Made by a program: the position numbers and the translations under genes. The notes under the pieces are model-generated. The model had not been told where the DNA came from and made no database searches. It saw only the letters and a program-made list of their open reading frames with translations. A DNA stretch of 64,000 bases from Pelagivirga sediminicola (GTDB taxonomy: Bacteria > Pseudomonadota > Alphaproteobacteria > Rhodobacterales > Rhodobacteraceae), in NCBI RefSeq assembly GCF_003072125.1, contig NZ_QCYH01000002.1, forward strand, positions 310,001 through 374,000, written 5' to 3'. Below, one piece after another: positions 43,977 to 52,356 of the stretch (positions within the stretch are counted from its first letter, which is position 1; the number at the start of each line of letters is the position of its first letter).

Positions 43977-45681
43977 TGTCGCTCACTTTCAGGGGCTCTG
44001 CGCCCTCTTCTTGCAATACCTTGTCCAGCCCGACCTCCAGCTTGCGGCGGATGCGGTCCGGATCCACGTCGGGCGCCGGTGTTTCGGTGTCCACGAGGGA
44101 CAGCGCGCGGCGCCACTGAAAACGCGCCTCGGTCCGGCGGCCCACGGCCCACATCGCATCGCCCAGATGGTCATTCACCACCGGATCCACCGCATAAAGC
44201 TCGGCCGCGCGCTCCAGGTTGACGACGGCCTCCTGATAGCGGCCAAGGCGGAACTGCGCCCAGCCAAGGCTGTCGACGATCGCGCCCGAATTCGGCTCGG
44301 CCTCGACGGCGCGTTCGATCATGTCCAGCGCCTCGTCCAGCTTCATCCGGTGCTCGACCAGAGAATAGCCAAGGTAATTCAATACCATGGGCTCGCCGGG
44401 ATTCAACTCCAGCGCGCGGCGAAAATCGGCCTCGGCCTCGGGCCACTGATCCTGGCGCTCGTGGCTGATCGCGCGGGCATAGATCACGAACCACGGCTCG
44501 TCGCCTTGCGCCTGGTAGAGCTTGACCGCCTCGTCATAGGCGCCCACGGCCTCGGCATATTGTTCGTTCTGGCGATAGAGATCGCCGGCGGATGCATGCA
44601 CCAGCGCCACGTCGGGATGGCTTTTGCGCAGCTCGGCGACGATCGCGATCGCGCCTTCCAGATCGTCGGCGCTGCGCAGCGCCTCGGCGCGGCCCAGCTC
44701 GGCGGTGTAATAGGCCGGAGAGCTGCGCGGCACCTGCTGGAACGCCTCGGTGGCCAGAGTATAGCGGCCAAGCTGCGTCAGCAGCTCGCCGGTCATGATC
44801 TGTGCGTCAACATCCTCGGGGTCGAGAAACTCGGCCAGCCGGGTATAGAGCAGCACGTAATCCGCGCCCGTATCCTGAAGCAGCGCCATGCCAAGCGACA
44901 GGAACACCTCGCTGATGCCCTGGCGCGGCGTTTCGATCCGCCCGAGGTCCAGCCGCTCGCCCGCCTCGAGACGCGCACGCAGATCGGCGACCTGCGGATC
45001 GGAATCGCTGCCGAACGTGTCGTCCAGCACCTTGATCGCATCCTCGTTGCGCTCAAGCTGGCTGAGCACTTCGGCCCAGGCGATGACCGAGCGGCGCGTG
45101 GTCTGCATCGGTCCGTCAGTCTCGCCGGAATAGATCTTGTCGGCGCTTTCGAAATCGCCGACCGAGGCCAGCGCCAGCGCCTTGTGATAGACCGCAAGGC
45201 TGCGCAATCCCGGCTCGGCGGCGATGGCGTCGAACTTCTTGAGCGCGGCGGCCATGTCGCCGGTGCCCATCGTCGCCCAGGCGCCGATCAGCCCGTCTGC
45301 CAGCGGGCCGACAGCCTCTTCGGCCTCGATCTGGCGGAGCACGAAATCGAAATCGCCGCGCGCCACGGCGTCGCCCAGAAGGACCATCTGCGCGACCTGG
45401 CTGCGCATGTCCGCCTCATCCATGCGCTGCGCGATGGGGACGGCCTGCATGACCTCGCCGGTGGCCAGAAGGGCGCCCACGGCGCTGTCCAGAAGCACCA
45501 GGTTGTCGGGGTCCGATTTCAGCGCGCGCAGCGCATATTTCGCGGCGGCGGCATAATCGCTGTCGTAGCGCGCCGCGCGCGTGGCCAGATAGGGGCCCGC
45601 ACCGTCATCCGCGCTGGCAGGCAGCGGCACCGCAAATGTCGGTGCCGTCAATGCCAGGATCGTCAGAAATCGAAATGTCAC
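43966..45681 (-). CDS. Secreted tetratricopeptide-repeat protein
   Basis: A 571-aa protein starting with GTG (MTFRFLTILALTAPTFAVPLPASADDG), whose signal peptide is cleaved near residue 25, implying export. The rest is helical repeats of the TPR kind: YDSDYAAAAKYALRALKSDPDN, YRQNEQYAEAVGAYDEAVKLY, AEADFRRALELNPGEPMVLNYLGY, LDEALDMIERAVEAEPNSGAIVDSLGW. Such proteins organise protein complexes in the envelope; partners unknown. Start is inferred because nothing signal-like is found upstream of it. It is transcribed ahead of ispE with an 11-bp overlap. Confidence 0.85.
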   Translation of the reverse strand: MTFRFLTILALTAPTFAVPLPASADDGAGPYLATRAARYDSDYAAAAKYALRALKSDPDNLVLLDSAVGALLATGEVMQAVPIAQRMDEADMRSQVAQMVLLGDAVARGDFDFVLRQIEAEEAVGPLADGLIGAWATMGTGDMAAALKKFDAIAAEPGLRSLAVYHKALALASVGDFESADKIYSGETDGPMQTTRRSVIAWAEVLSQLERNEDAIKVLDDTFGSDSDPQVADLRARLEAGERLDLGRIETPRQGISEVFLSLGMALLQDTGADYVLLYTRLAEFLDPEDVDAQIMTGELLTQLGRYTLATEAFQQVPRSSPAYYTAELGRAEALRSADDLEGAIAIVAELRKSHPDVALVHASAGDLYRQNEQYAEAVGAYDEAVKLYQAQGDEPWFVIYARAISHERQDQWPEAEADFRRALELNPGEPMVLNYLGYSLVEHRMKLDEALDMIERAVEAEPNSGAIVDSLGWAQFRLGRYQEAVVNLERAAELYAVDPVVNDHLGDAMWAVGRRTEARFQWRRALSLVDTETPAPDVDPDRIRRKLEVGLDKVLQEEGAEPLKVSDNEG

Positions 45682-45816
45682 GCGCGCTGCCCCTGCTGTG
45701 TCGTGCCTCTTTGGCGGGCAACGTAATGCGGCGGCGCCCCAAGGGCAATGACACCCGGCACATCTGCGCCGAGCGTCCAATGAATTTTGCGTGTGCAAAA
45801 ACCCGTCAGGGGCGGG

Positions 45817-47466
45817 CTACATATTGGGGTAATTCGGCCCGTCGCCACCCTGCGGCGTCGTCCAGTTGATGTTCTGCGCCGGATCCTTGATGTCGCAGGT
45901 CTTGCAATGCACGCAGTTCTGAAAGTTGATCTGGAAGCGCGGCGGTTTGCCGTCCTCCTCGATGAACTCGTAGACGCCCGCGGGGCAATAGCGCGCCGAG
46001 GGGCCTGCATATTTCGGCAGGTTGAAATCCACCGGAATGCTGGGATCCTTCAGCTTCAGATGCGCCGGCTGGTTTTCCTCGTGATTGGTCATCGAGAAAC
46101 TGACATTCGTCAGCCGGTCAAAGCTGAGCTTGCCGTCGGGCTTGGGATAGTCGATGGGCTTGTGCTTGTCGGCCAGTTCGGTCGCCTCGGCGTCGGTCTT
46201 GCCGTGCTTGAGCGTGCCAAGCAGCGAAAAGCCCAATGTGTTTGTCCACATATCCATGCCACCCAGCGCCAGCGATGCGGTCAGGCCGCGCTTGGACCAC
46301 AAGGGTTTGACATTGCGCACTTTCTTGAGGTCCTTGCCGATGTCGCCCGTGCGCACCTCGGTCTCGTAATCGGTCAGCTCGTCGCCGCTGCGCCCGGCCT
46401 TGATCGCCTCATGCGCCGCCTCGGCGGCGGCCATCCCGGACAGCATCGCGTTGTGGTTGCCCTTGATGCGCGGCACGTTGACCATGCCCACCGAACAGCC
46501 CAGCAGCGCCACGCCCGGCGCGACCATTTTCGGCATCGACTGCCAGCCGCCCTCGCTGATCGCGCGGGCGCCGTAAGCCACGCGCTTGCCGCCCTTCAGC
46601 AGCTCTGCCACCATCGGGTGATGCTTGAACCGCTGGAATTCCATATAGGGATAGAGATAGGGGTTCTTGTAATTCAGGTGGACGACGAAGCCGACATAAA
46701 CCTGATTGTTGTCAAGGTGATAGATGAAGGATCCCCCACCGGCATTCTTGCCCAGCGGCCAGCCCATCGTGTGGGTGACGCTGCCCGCGTCATGCTTGTC
46801 CGGGTCGATCTCCCAGATTTCCTTCATGCCAAGGCCGAATTTCTGCGGCTCGTGGCCCGCAGCCAGATCGAACTTCTGCATCACTCGCTTGGCCAGCGAT
46901 CCGCGCACGCCCTCGCCGAGGAAGACATACTTGCCGTGCAGCTCCATCCCCGGCTCGTAATTCGGGCCCTCGGTGCCATCGGGATTGCGGCCGAATTCGC
47001 CGGCGACGACGCCCTTGACGCGGCCATCCTCGCCATAAACGATGTCCGAGCAGGCCATGCCGGGGAACACCTCGACGCCCAGCTCTTCGGCCTGTTCGGC
47101 CATCCAGCGGCAGACATTGCCCATCGAGACGATATAGTTGCCGTGGTTGTTCATCAGCGGCGGCATCGGGAAGTTGGGCACGCGGACCTGGCCGCCTTCG
47201 CCCAGCAGATAGAAACGGTCGCTCTTGACCGGCACGTTCAGCGGCGCGCCCTTTTCCTTCCAGTCGGGGATCAGACGGTTCAGCCCGACAGGGTCCAGCA
47301 CCGCGCCGGACAGGATATGCGCGCCCACTTCGCTGCCTTTTTCCAAGACGACAACCTGGCAGTCAGGATCCAGCTGCTTGAGCCGGATCGCGGCGCTCAG
47401 CCCGGCCGGGCCGGCCCCCACGATGACCACGTCATATTCCATCATCTCGCGCGTCGTGTCGGACAT
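45817..47466 (-). CDS. etfD: Electron-transfer flavoprotein-ubiquinone oxidoreductase
   Basis: A 549-aa peripheral inner-membrane enzyme that passes electrons from ETF to ubiquinone during beta-oxidation and amino acid breakdown. N-terminal FAD site [17 protein letters not shown], middle ubiquinone-binding region with GGWQSMPKM, and C-terminal 4Fe-4S ferredoxin domain ([27 protein letters not shown]). Length is normal. It is divergent from greA across 276 bp with no strong dyad that I can identify. Confidence 0.95.
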   Translation of the reverse strand: MSDTTREMMEYDVVIVGAGPAGLSAAIRLKQLDPDCQVVVLEKGSEVGAHILSGAVLDPVGLNRLIPDWKEKGAPLNVPVKSDRFYLLGEGGQVRVPNFPMPPLMNNHGNYIVSMGNVCRWMAEQAEELGVEVFPGMACSDIVYGEDGRVKGVVAGEFGRNPDGTEGPNYEPGMELHGKYVFLGEGVRGSLAKRVMQKFDLAAGHEPQKFGLGMKEIWEIDPDKHDAGSVTHTMGWPLGKNAGGGSFIYHLDNNQVYVGFVVHLNYKNPYLYPYMEFQRFKHHPMVAELLKGGKRVAYGARAISEGGWQSMPKMVAPGVALLGCSVGMVNVPRIKGNHNAMLSGMAAAEAAHEAIKAGRSGDELTDYETEVRTGDIGKDLKKVRNVKPLWSKRGLTASLALGGMDMWTNTLGFSLLGTLKHGKTDAEATELADKHKPIDYPKPDGKLSFDRLTNVSFSMTNHEENQPAHLKLKDPSIPVDFNLPKYAGPSARYCPAGVYEFIEEDGKPPRFQINFQNCVHCKTCDIKDPAQNINWTTPQGGDGPNYPNM

Positions 47467-47742
47467 CGGATAATCCTTTCAAAGGCCGCGCAGGGCGGGC
47501 AACATAGTTGCGCATGTCCCTACCGCGTGTGGGCAAGCGGCGTCAATTCAAACACGACGCGGGGCCCGGGGCAAACCGGCATTTTGTCACCCACGCGCAA
47601 TCGCCCGCGCGCCGGCGTGATTGCGCGCGCGGGAGGGATGCACTATTGCAAAGCCGCGCGCGCTGGGGTCAACCTTGGGCGCGCGGGAATGACACAGACG
47701 GGCGCAAGCGGCGGAGGTCGCGTCGCCGATTGGGGAAGAGAC

Positions 47743-48213
47743 ATGGAAAAGATACCGATGACACGCGCGGGCTTTGATGCGCTGGGCGCCGAGCTGAAGC
47801 AGCTGAAATCGGTCGAGCGTCCCGCCATCATCCGTGCCATCGCCGAGGCGCGCGAGCATGGCGATCTGTCCGAGAACGCCGAGTATCACTCTGCCCGCGA
47901 AAAGCAGAGCTTCATCGAGGGCCGCATCAAGGAGCTGGAGGGCGCGCTGGGCCTGTCCGAGGTGATCGATCCCAGGAAACTGTCCGGCCCGATCAAGTTC
48001 GGCGCCACAGTCACGCTGGTCGACGAGGATACGGACGAGGAGAAGACCTGGCAGATCGTCGGTGAGCATGAGGCCAATATCGAAAAAGGGCTGCTCAACA
48101 TCAGATCCCCGATCGCGCGCGCGCTGATCGGCAAAGAAGAGGGCGACAGCGTCGAAGTGCGCACACCCGGCGGCGACCGCGCCTACGAAGTTCTCAAGAT
48201 TGCGTATGTCTAA
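47743..48213 (+). CDS. greA: Transcription elongation factor GreA
   Basis: A 156-aa factor that rescues backtracked RNA polymerase. The N-terminal coiled coil has the catalytic acidic tip [27 protein letters not shown], and the C-terminal domain ends [32 protein letters not shown]. Start ATG 47743 ([10 protein letters not shown]) has GGGGAAGAG upstream. The unknown membrane protein gene starts 24 bp downstream. Confidence 0.96.
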   Translation: MEKIPMTRAGFDALGAELKQLKSVERPAIIRAIAEAREHGDLSENAEYHSAREKQSFIEGRIKELEGALGLSEVIDPRKLSGPIKFGATVTLVDEDTDEEKTWQIVGEHEANIEKGLLNIRSPIARALIGKEEGDSVEVRTPGGDRAYEVLKIAYV

Positions 48214-48237
48214 GCGATCTGCCGTGGAACGGGGCGC

Positions 48238-49263
48238 GTGAGCATGGTCTCGGGCATGAATACCGCCAGAACGATCGCGCCTGCCGCGTCGCGTGCGGAT
48301 GCCGCGACGATATCGGGGGTGGAGATCGCGGCGCTGGTGCTTTCGGGTGTCTGGCTTCTGGGGGCGACGCTGTTCTTTGTCGTGCTCGGCACCGGGATGG
48401 GCGACGGCGCGCTGGGCTTCGTGATGACGGCGCTGGCGATCTTCCTGCCGGTGGCGATGATCTGGGTGGCGGCGATTGCCGCCCGCACGGCGCGCATCAT
48501 GCGCGAGGAAAGCGCCCGGCTGCATGCCGCGATCGAGGCGATCCGGCTCGCCTATATCACGCAGAACAAGGCCTTGGCGCCGCAGGACGGCAAGGAAATG
48601 TCGGTTGCGCGCAAGCTGGACGAGATTGCGGCGGCGCAGCGCAAGACCGAAACGGCGCTGGCGACATTCTCCTCCTCGCGCCCGCTGCCCTCGGTCATGC
48701 CCGCGGCGCGCAAGCCCGCGCCTGCGCCCGCCGCCCCGGCGGACGCTCAGGTCTCCCTGCCGCTCGGCACACCGCCCGAGGACATGCTGCCGCCGCTGGA
48801 GCGCAGCGATTTCATCCGCGCGCTGAATTTCCCCGAAACCGCCGAGGACAAGGCCGGCTTTGCCGCGCTGCGCCGCGCGCTCAAGGATCGCCCGACCGCG
48901 CAGCTGATCCAGGCCGCGCAGGACGTGCTGACCCTGCTCAGCCAGGACGGCATCTACATGGACGATCTGCGCCCGGACATGGCGCGCCCGGAAATCTGGC
49001 GCAACTTCGCCGGCGGGGCCCGCGGGCGTGCGATTGCGGCGCTGGGCGGCATCCGCGACCGCTCTTCCCTCGCGCTGGCGGCGGCGCGGATGAAGAACGA
49101 TCCGATTTTCCGCGACGCGGCGCATCATTTCCTGCGCCGCTTTGATCAGATGTTCAGCAGCTTTGCCGAAGATGCGGAGGATCGCGACATCTCGGACCTG
49201 TCCGACACCCGCACGGCGCGCGCCTTCATGCTGCTGGGCCGCGTGGCCGGCACGTTCGACTGA
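48238..49263 (+). CDS. Membrane protein of unknown function
   Basis: A 341-aa protein with two adjacent membrane helices near the N-terminus (IAALVLSGVWLLGATLFFVVLG and FVMTALAIFLPVAMIWVAAIA), then a charged helix (RTARIMREESARLHAAIEAIR), a disordered proline/alanine linker (PAARKPAPAPAAPADA), and a folded C-terminal domain (LPPLERSDFIRALNFPETAEDKAGF to MLLGRVAGTFD). I do not recognise the family. Start: GTG 48238 is the upstream candidate and ATG 48244 or 48256 are alternatives. It is co-directional with greA. Confidence 0.72.
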   Translation: MSMVSGMNTARTIAPAASRADAATISGVEIAALVLSGVWLLGATLFFVVLGTGMGDGALGFVMTALAIFLPVAMIWVAAIAARTARIMREESARLHAAIEAIRLAYITQNKALAPQDGKEMSVARKLDEIAAAQRKTETALATFSSSRPLPSVMPAARKPAPAPAAPADAQVSLPLGTPPEDMLPPLERSDFIRALNFPETAEDKAGFAALRRALKDRPTAQLIQAAQDVLTLLSQDGIYMDDLRPDMARPEIWRNFAGGARGRAIAALGGIRDRSSLALAAARMKNDPIFRDAAHHFLRRFDQMFSSFAEDAEDRDISDLSDTRTARAFMLLGRVAGTFD

Positions 49264-49314
49264 TGGCGCCCGGCGGCGGATTTGAGCCTTCGTGATGAAA
49301 GCGCGGGCCCGTGG

Positions 49315-49337
49315 CTTTTCTTGGGAAAAATACCCAA
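49315..49337 (-). other. Second copy of the conserved gene-end element
   Basis: Read on the minus strand this is TTGGGTATTTTTCCCAAGAA followed by AAG, sharing GTATTTTT-CCAAGA with the element after nadE. It also contains a TTGGG-N7-CCCAA dyad (49321-49337), nested inside a wider CGTGGCT/AGCCACG repeat (49310-49356). It lies between two plus-strand genes, so its gene-end role is unclear. Confidence 0.45.
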
Positions 49338-49387
49338 ATCCCGATGGTTAGCCACGCGCGCCGCGCCATGAGGTAGGGGGCATTCGC

Positions 49388-50275
49388 ATGCTCGACAAGC
49401 TTGAGATGTTCATCGCCGTCGCCAAGGAAGAGCATTTCGGGCGTGCCGCCGCCAGCCTTGGCATCACCCAGCCGTCGCTTTCGGCGGGGATCAAGCAGCT
49501 CGAGGACCAGCTGGGGGTCAAGCTGATCTTTCGCGGCTCGCGGTTTGGCGGGCTGACGCCTGAAGGGCAGAGCGCGCTGGAATGGGCGCGCCGCATCGTC
49601 GGGGACGCGCGCCAGTTGAAGGAGGAGATGCGCTTCAAGCGGCACGGCCTGTCGGGGCGGCTGCGCATCGCGGTCATTCCCACGGCCCTGACATGGGCGG
49701 CCGAGCTGTCGATGCGCTTCAGTGAAAAGCACCCGAATGTGCGGTTTACCATCCTGTCGCGCACCTCGATCGAGATCCTGTCGATGCTGGAGAACCTCGA
49801 TGTGGATGCCGGCATCTCCTATCTCGATAACGAGCCGACGGGGCGGGTCAGCACCGAGCCGCTCTATGAGGAGAAATACATGCTGGTCTGCGCGCTGAGC
49901 TCCAAATTCGCCGCGCGCCGCAGTGTCGGCTGGGAAGAGCTGGACGGCGAGCGGCTGTGCCTGCTGACGCCGGACAATCAGAACCGCCGGATCATAAACA
50001 AGAATTTCGCCGCCGTAGGGGTCATGCCCGAAGCGATCATCGAATCGAACTCGACGGTGGTGATGGTCGCGAATGTGGAAACTGGGCGCTGGCTGACCGT
50101 TCTGCCCGAAGACATGGCGCGGTTTCTGACGACGGGAAAATCGCTCAGGCTGGTGCCGCTCAAGGGGCGCGAGCCTGCCCATGCCGTCGGGCTGGTGGCG
50201 CCTTACCGCGAGCCGCACACACCCGTTCTGGCCGCGCTTCTGGCCGAGGCGCGGCGCATGTCGGCGATGTCTTGA
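49388..50275 (+). CDS. LysR family regulator, probably of formate dehydrogenase (FdsR-like)
   Basis: A 295-aa LysR regulator with HTH FGRAAASLGITQPSLSAGIKQLEDQL and a substrate-binding domain (GRLRIAVIPTALTWAAELSMRFSEKH, LDVDAGISYLDNEP). It stands directly upstream of fdsGBA-fdhD-fdsD in the same direction, and FdsR of Ralstonia eutropha is a LysR-type regulator of the fds operon. A T-N11-A dyad overlaps its stop codon at 50274-50290, between the two genes. Effector not known here. Confidence 0.85.
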   Translation: MLDKLEMFIAVAKEEHFGRAAASLGITQPSLSAGIKQLEDQLGVKLIFRGSRFGGLTPEGQSALEWARRIVGDARQLKEEMRFKRHGLSGRLRIAVIPTALTWAAELSMRFSEKHPNVRFTILSRTSIEILSMLENLDVDAGISYLDNEPTGRVSTEPLYEEKYMLVCALSSKFAARRSVGWEELDGERLCLLTPDNQNRRIINKNFAAVGVMPEAIIESNSTVVMVANVETGRWLTVLPEDMARFLTTGKSLRLVPLKGREPAHAVGLVAPYREPHTPVLAALLAEARRMSAMS

Positions 50276-50290
50276 TAGGCATTACCTATC
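50274..50290. promoter_or_regulatory. LysR-type operator candidate upstream of fdsG
   Basis: GATAGG-N5-CCTATC, a perfect 6-bp dyad with T-N11-A core, overlaps the LysR stop codon. A second T-N11-A segment (TTGACGTTATCAA, 50315-50327) is centred about 39 bp downstream. The pair resembles the recognition/activation site arrangement of LysR regulators ahead of fdsG at 50366. Confidence 0.5.
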
Positions 50291-50365
50291 GGATGACTGA
50301 TCTTTCATATTGATTTGACGTTATCAAAACGGTTGCTTCGGGCGAGTTCACCCAAGAGGCCAGCC

Positions 50366-50842
50366 ATGCAATCACCATCGCCAGCAACGTCCCACGAGGA
50401 CCTGCGCGCCATCGTCTCGGACCACATGCATCTTGAAGGGCCGATGTTGCCCATGCTGCACGCGATCCAGGCCGATTTCGGATACATCCCGGAGGATGCC
50501 ATTTCGGTGATCGCCGATATGCTGAACATGACCCGCGCCGAGGTTTATGGCGTGGTGACGTTCTATCACGATTTCCGCAAGGCTCCGGCCGGGCGCCACG
50601 TGGTCCGGATCTGCCGCGCGGAGGCGTGCCAATCGGTGGGTGGCACGGCGCTGTCCGAGGCGGCGCTGGCCCGTCTGGGAATCGGCTGGGGCGGGACCAC
50701 CGCCAACGGTGCCGTGACGGTCGAGCCGGTCTATTGCCTTGGCCTGTGCGCCTGCGGCCCGGCCGCGATGGTCGACGGCAAGGTCGTCGGGCGGCTGGAT
50801 GCGGCCCGGCTGGACGCGCTGCTGGCGGAGGCGGGCGCATGA
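50366..50842 (+). CDS. fdsG: NAD-dependent formate dehydrogenase gamma subunit
   Basis: A 158-aa NuoE-like subunit with a [2Fe-2S] cluster. The four cysteines are in VVRICRAEACQSVGG and VYCLGLCACGPAAM, and helices DFGYIPEDAISVIADMLNMTRAEVYGVVTFY match the thioredoxin-like family. It joins FdsB and FdsA in soluble, NAD-linked formate oxidation. Start 50366 lies after AAGAGG; an upstream in-frame TTG is unlikely. It overlaps fdsB by 4 bp (ATGA). Confidence 0.93.
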   Translation: MQSPSPATSHEDLRAIVSDHMHLEGPMLPMLHAIQADFGYIPEDAISVIADMLNMTRAEVYGVVTFYHDFRKAPAGRHVVRICRAEACQSVGGTALSEAALARLGIGWGGTTANGAVTVEPVYCLGLCACGPAAMVDGKVVGRLDAARLDALLAEAGA

Positions 50843-52356
50843 AGATCTATATCCCGATGGACAGCGCCGCCAAGGCGCTGGGCGCCGATGACGTGGCCGA
50901 TGCGGTCAAGGCCGGGCTGGCCGAACGCGGCATCGAGGCGCAGATCATCCGCAACGGCACGCGCGGCATGATCTGGCTGGAGCCTCTGGTTGAAATCGAC
51001 AGTGGCGAGGGGCGCATCGCCTATGGCCCGGTCAACGCGCAGGACGTGCCTGCGCTGCTGGACGGCAAGATGGACAGCCTCGGCCGTGTCGAGGATATCC
51101 CGTTCTTTGCCCGCCAGACGCGCCTGACCTTTCAGCGCTGCGGCGTGATCGACCCGCTCGATCTGGCAGCATACGAGGCGCATGGCGGTCTGGCTGGCCT
51201 GCGGCGGGCCGCCGCGATGACCGGCCCCCGGATCGTCGAGGAAACCACGACATCCGGTCTGCGCGGGCGCGGTGGCGCGGGTTTCCCGACTGGTATCAAG
51301 TGGAAGACCGTCTGCGAGGCTGAGGCCGATCAGAAATACATCGTCTGCAATGCCGACGAGGGCGACAGCGGCACCTTCGCCGACCGCATGATCATGGAGG
51401 GCGATCCCTTCAGCCTGATCGAGGGGATGGCGATTGCCGGTCTGGGTGTGGGCGCGACGAAGGGCTACGTCTATCTGCGCTCGGAATATCCCGATGCGAT
51501 TCGCGTGATGAACGCCGCTGTTGAGATTGCGCGCGCGCAAGGTGTGCTGGGCGCGGATATCGCCGGATCGGGCCGCGCGTTCGACATGGAAATCCGCGTC
51601 GGCGCCGGCGCCTATGTCTGCGGCGAGGAAACGTCGCTGCTCAATTCGCTGGAGGGCAAGCGCGGCGTCGTACGCGCCAAACCGCCATTGCCCGCGCTGG
51701 AGGGATTCCTGGGCAAGCCGACCGTCGTGAACAATGTCATCTCGCTGGCCACCGTGCCGGTCATCTTCGAGAAGGGCGCGCAGCATTACGCGGATTTCGG
51801 GCTGGGGCGCTCGCGCGGAACCGTGACCTTGCAGATCGCGGGCAACGTGGCGCGCGGCGGGCTGTTCGAGACGGCCTTCGGTATCAGCCTTGGCGAGGTG
51901 GTCGAGGATATCGCAGGCGGCACGCGCAGCGGAAGGCCGGTGAAGGCGGTGCAGGTCGGCGGCCCCTTGGGCGCCTACATGCCGCGCGAGAAATTCGACA
52001 CGCCCATGGGCTATGAGGAGTTTGACCAGAACGGCGGGCTGATCGGCCATGCGGGGCTGGTGATCTTCGATGACAGCGCCGACATGCTGCAGATGGCGCG
52101 CTTTGCCATGGTGTTCTGCGCGGTGGAATCCTGCGGCAAATGCACCCCCTGCCGGATCGGCGCGACGCGCGGGGTCGAAACCATCGACCGCATCGCGCGC
52201 GGCGACACCGCCGCGACCGGGCTTCTGACGGATCTTTGCGAGACGATGAAGGAAGGCTCGCTTTGCGCGCTGGGCGGTTTCACGCCTTTTCCGGTGATGT
52301 CCGCGCTGACTCATTTTCCAGATGATTTTGCGACCCGCAAGGAGGCAGCAGAATGA
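50839..52356 (+). CDS. fdsB: NAD-dependent formate dehydrogenase beta subunit
   Basis: A 505-aa NuoF-like subunit that binds FMN and NADH. After an N-terminal thioredoxin-like domain come the NADH/FMN sites (GLRGRGGAGFPTGIKW, CNADEGDSGTF, GAGAYVCGEETSLLNSLEG) and a 4Fe-4S site ESCGKCTPCRIGATRG. Electrons from the alpha subunit are passed to NAD+. Start overlaps the fdsG stop; stop overlaps the fdsA ATG by 4 bp. Confidence 0.95.
   Translation: MKIYIPMDSAAKALGADDVADAVKAGLAERGIEAQIIRNGTRGMIWLEPLVEIDSGEGRIAYGPVNAQDVPALLDGKMDSLGRVEDIPFFARQTRLTFQRCGVIDPLDLAAYEAHGGLAGLRRAAAMTGPRIVEETTTSGLRGRGGAGFPTGIKWKTVCEAEADQKYIVCNADEGDSGTFADRMIMEGDPFSLIEGMAIAGLGVGATKGYVYLRSEYPDAIRVMNAAVEIARAQGVLGADIAGSGRAFDMEIRVGAGAYVCGEETSLLNSLEGKRGVVRAKPPLPALEGFLGKPTVVNNVISLATVPVIFEKGAQHYADFGLGRSRGTVTLQIAGNVARGGLFETAFGISLGEVVEDIAGGTRSGRPVKAVQVGGPLGAYMPREKFDTPMGYEEFDQNGGLIGHAGLVIFDDSADMLQMARFAMVFCAVESCGKCTPCRIGATRGVETIDRIARGDTAATGLLTDLCETMKEGSLCALGGFTPFPVMSALTHFPDDFATRKEAAE

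Noticed and set aside
47467-47742. Short frames in the etfD-greA divergent gap
   Set aside because: They have no ribosome-binding site or sensible composition; the gap is taken as promoter DNA for both genes.
50315-50327. FNR box upstream of fdsG (TTGACGTTATCAA)
   Set aside because: The half-sites are separated by 3 bp instead of 4, so it is treated as a LysR-type T-N11-A segment rather than an FNR site.
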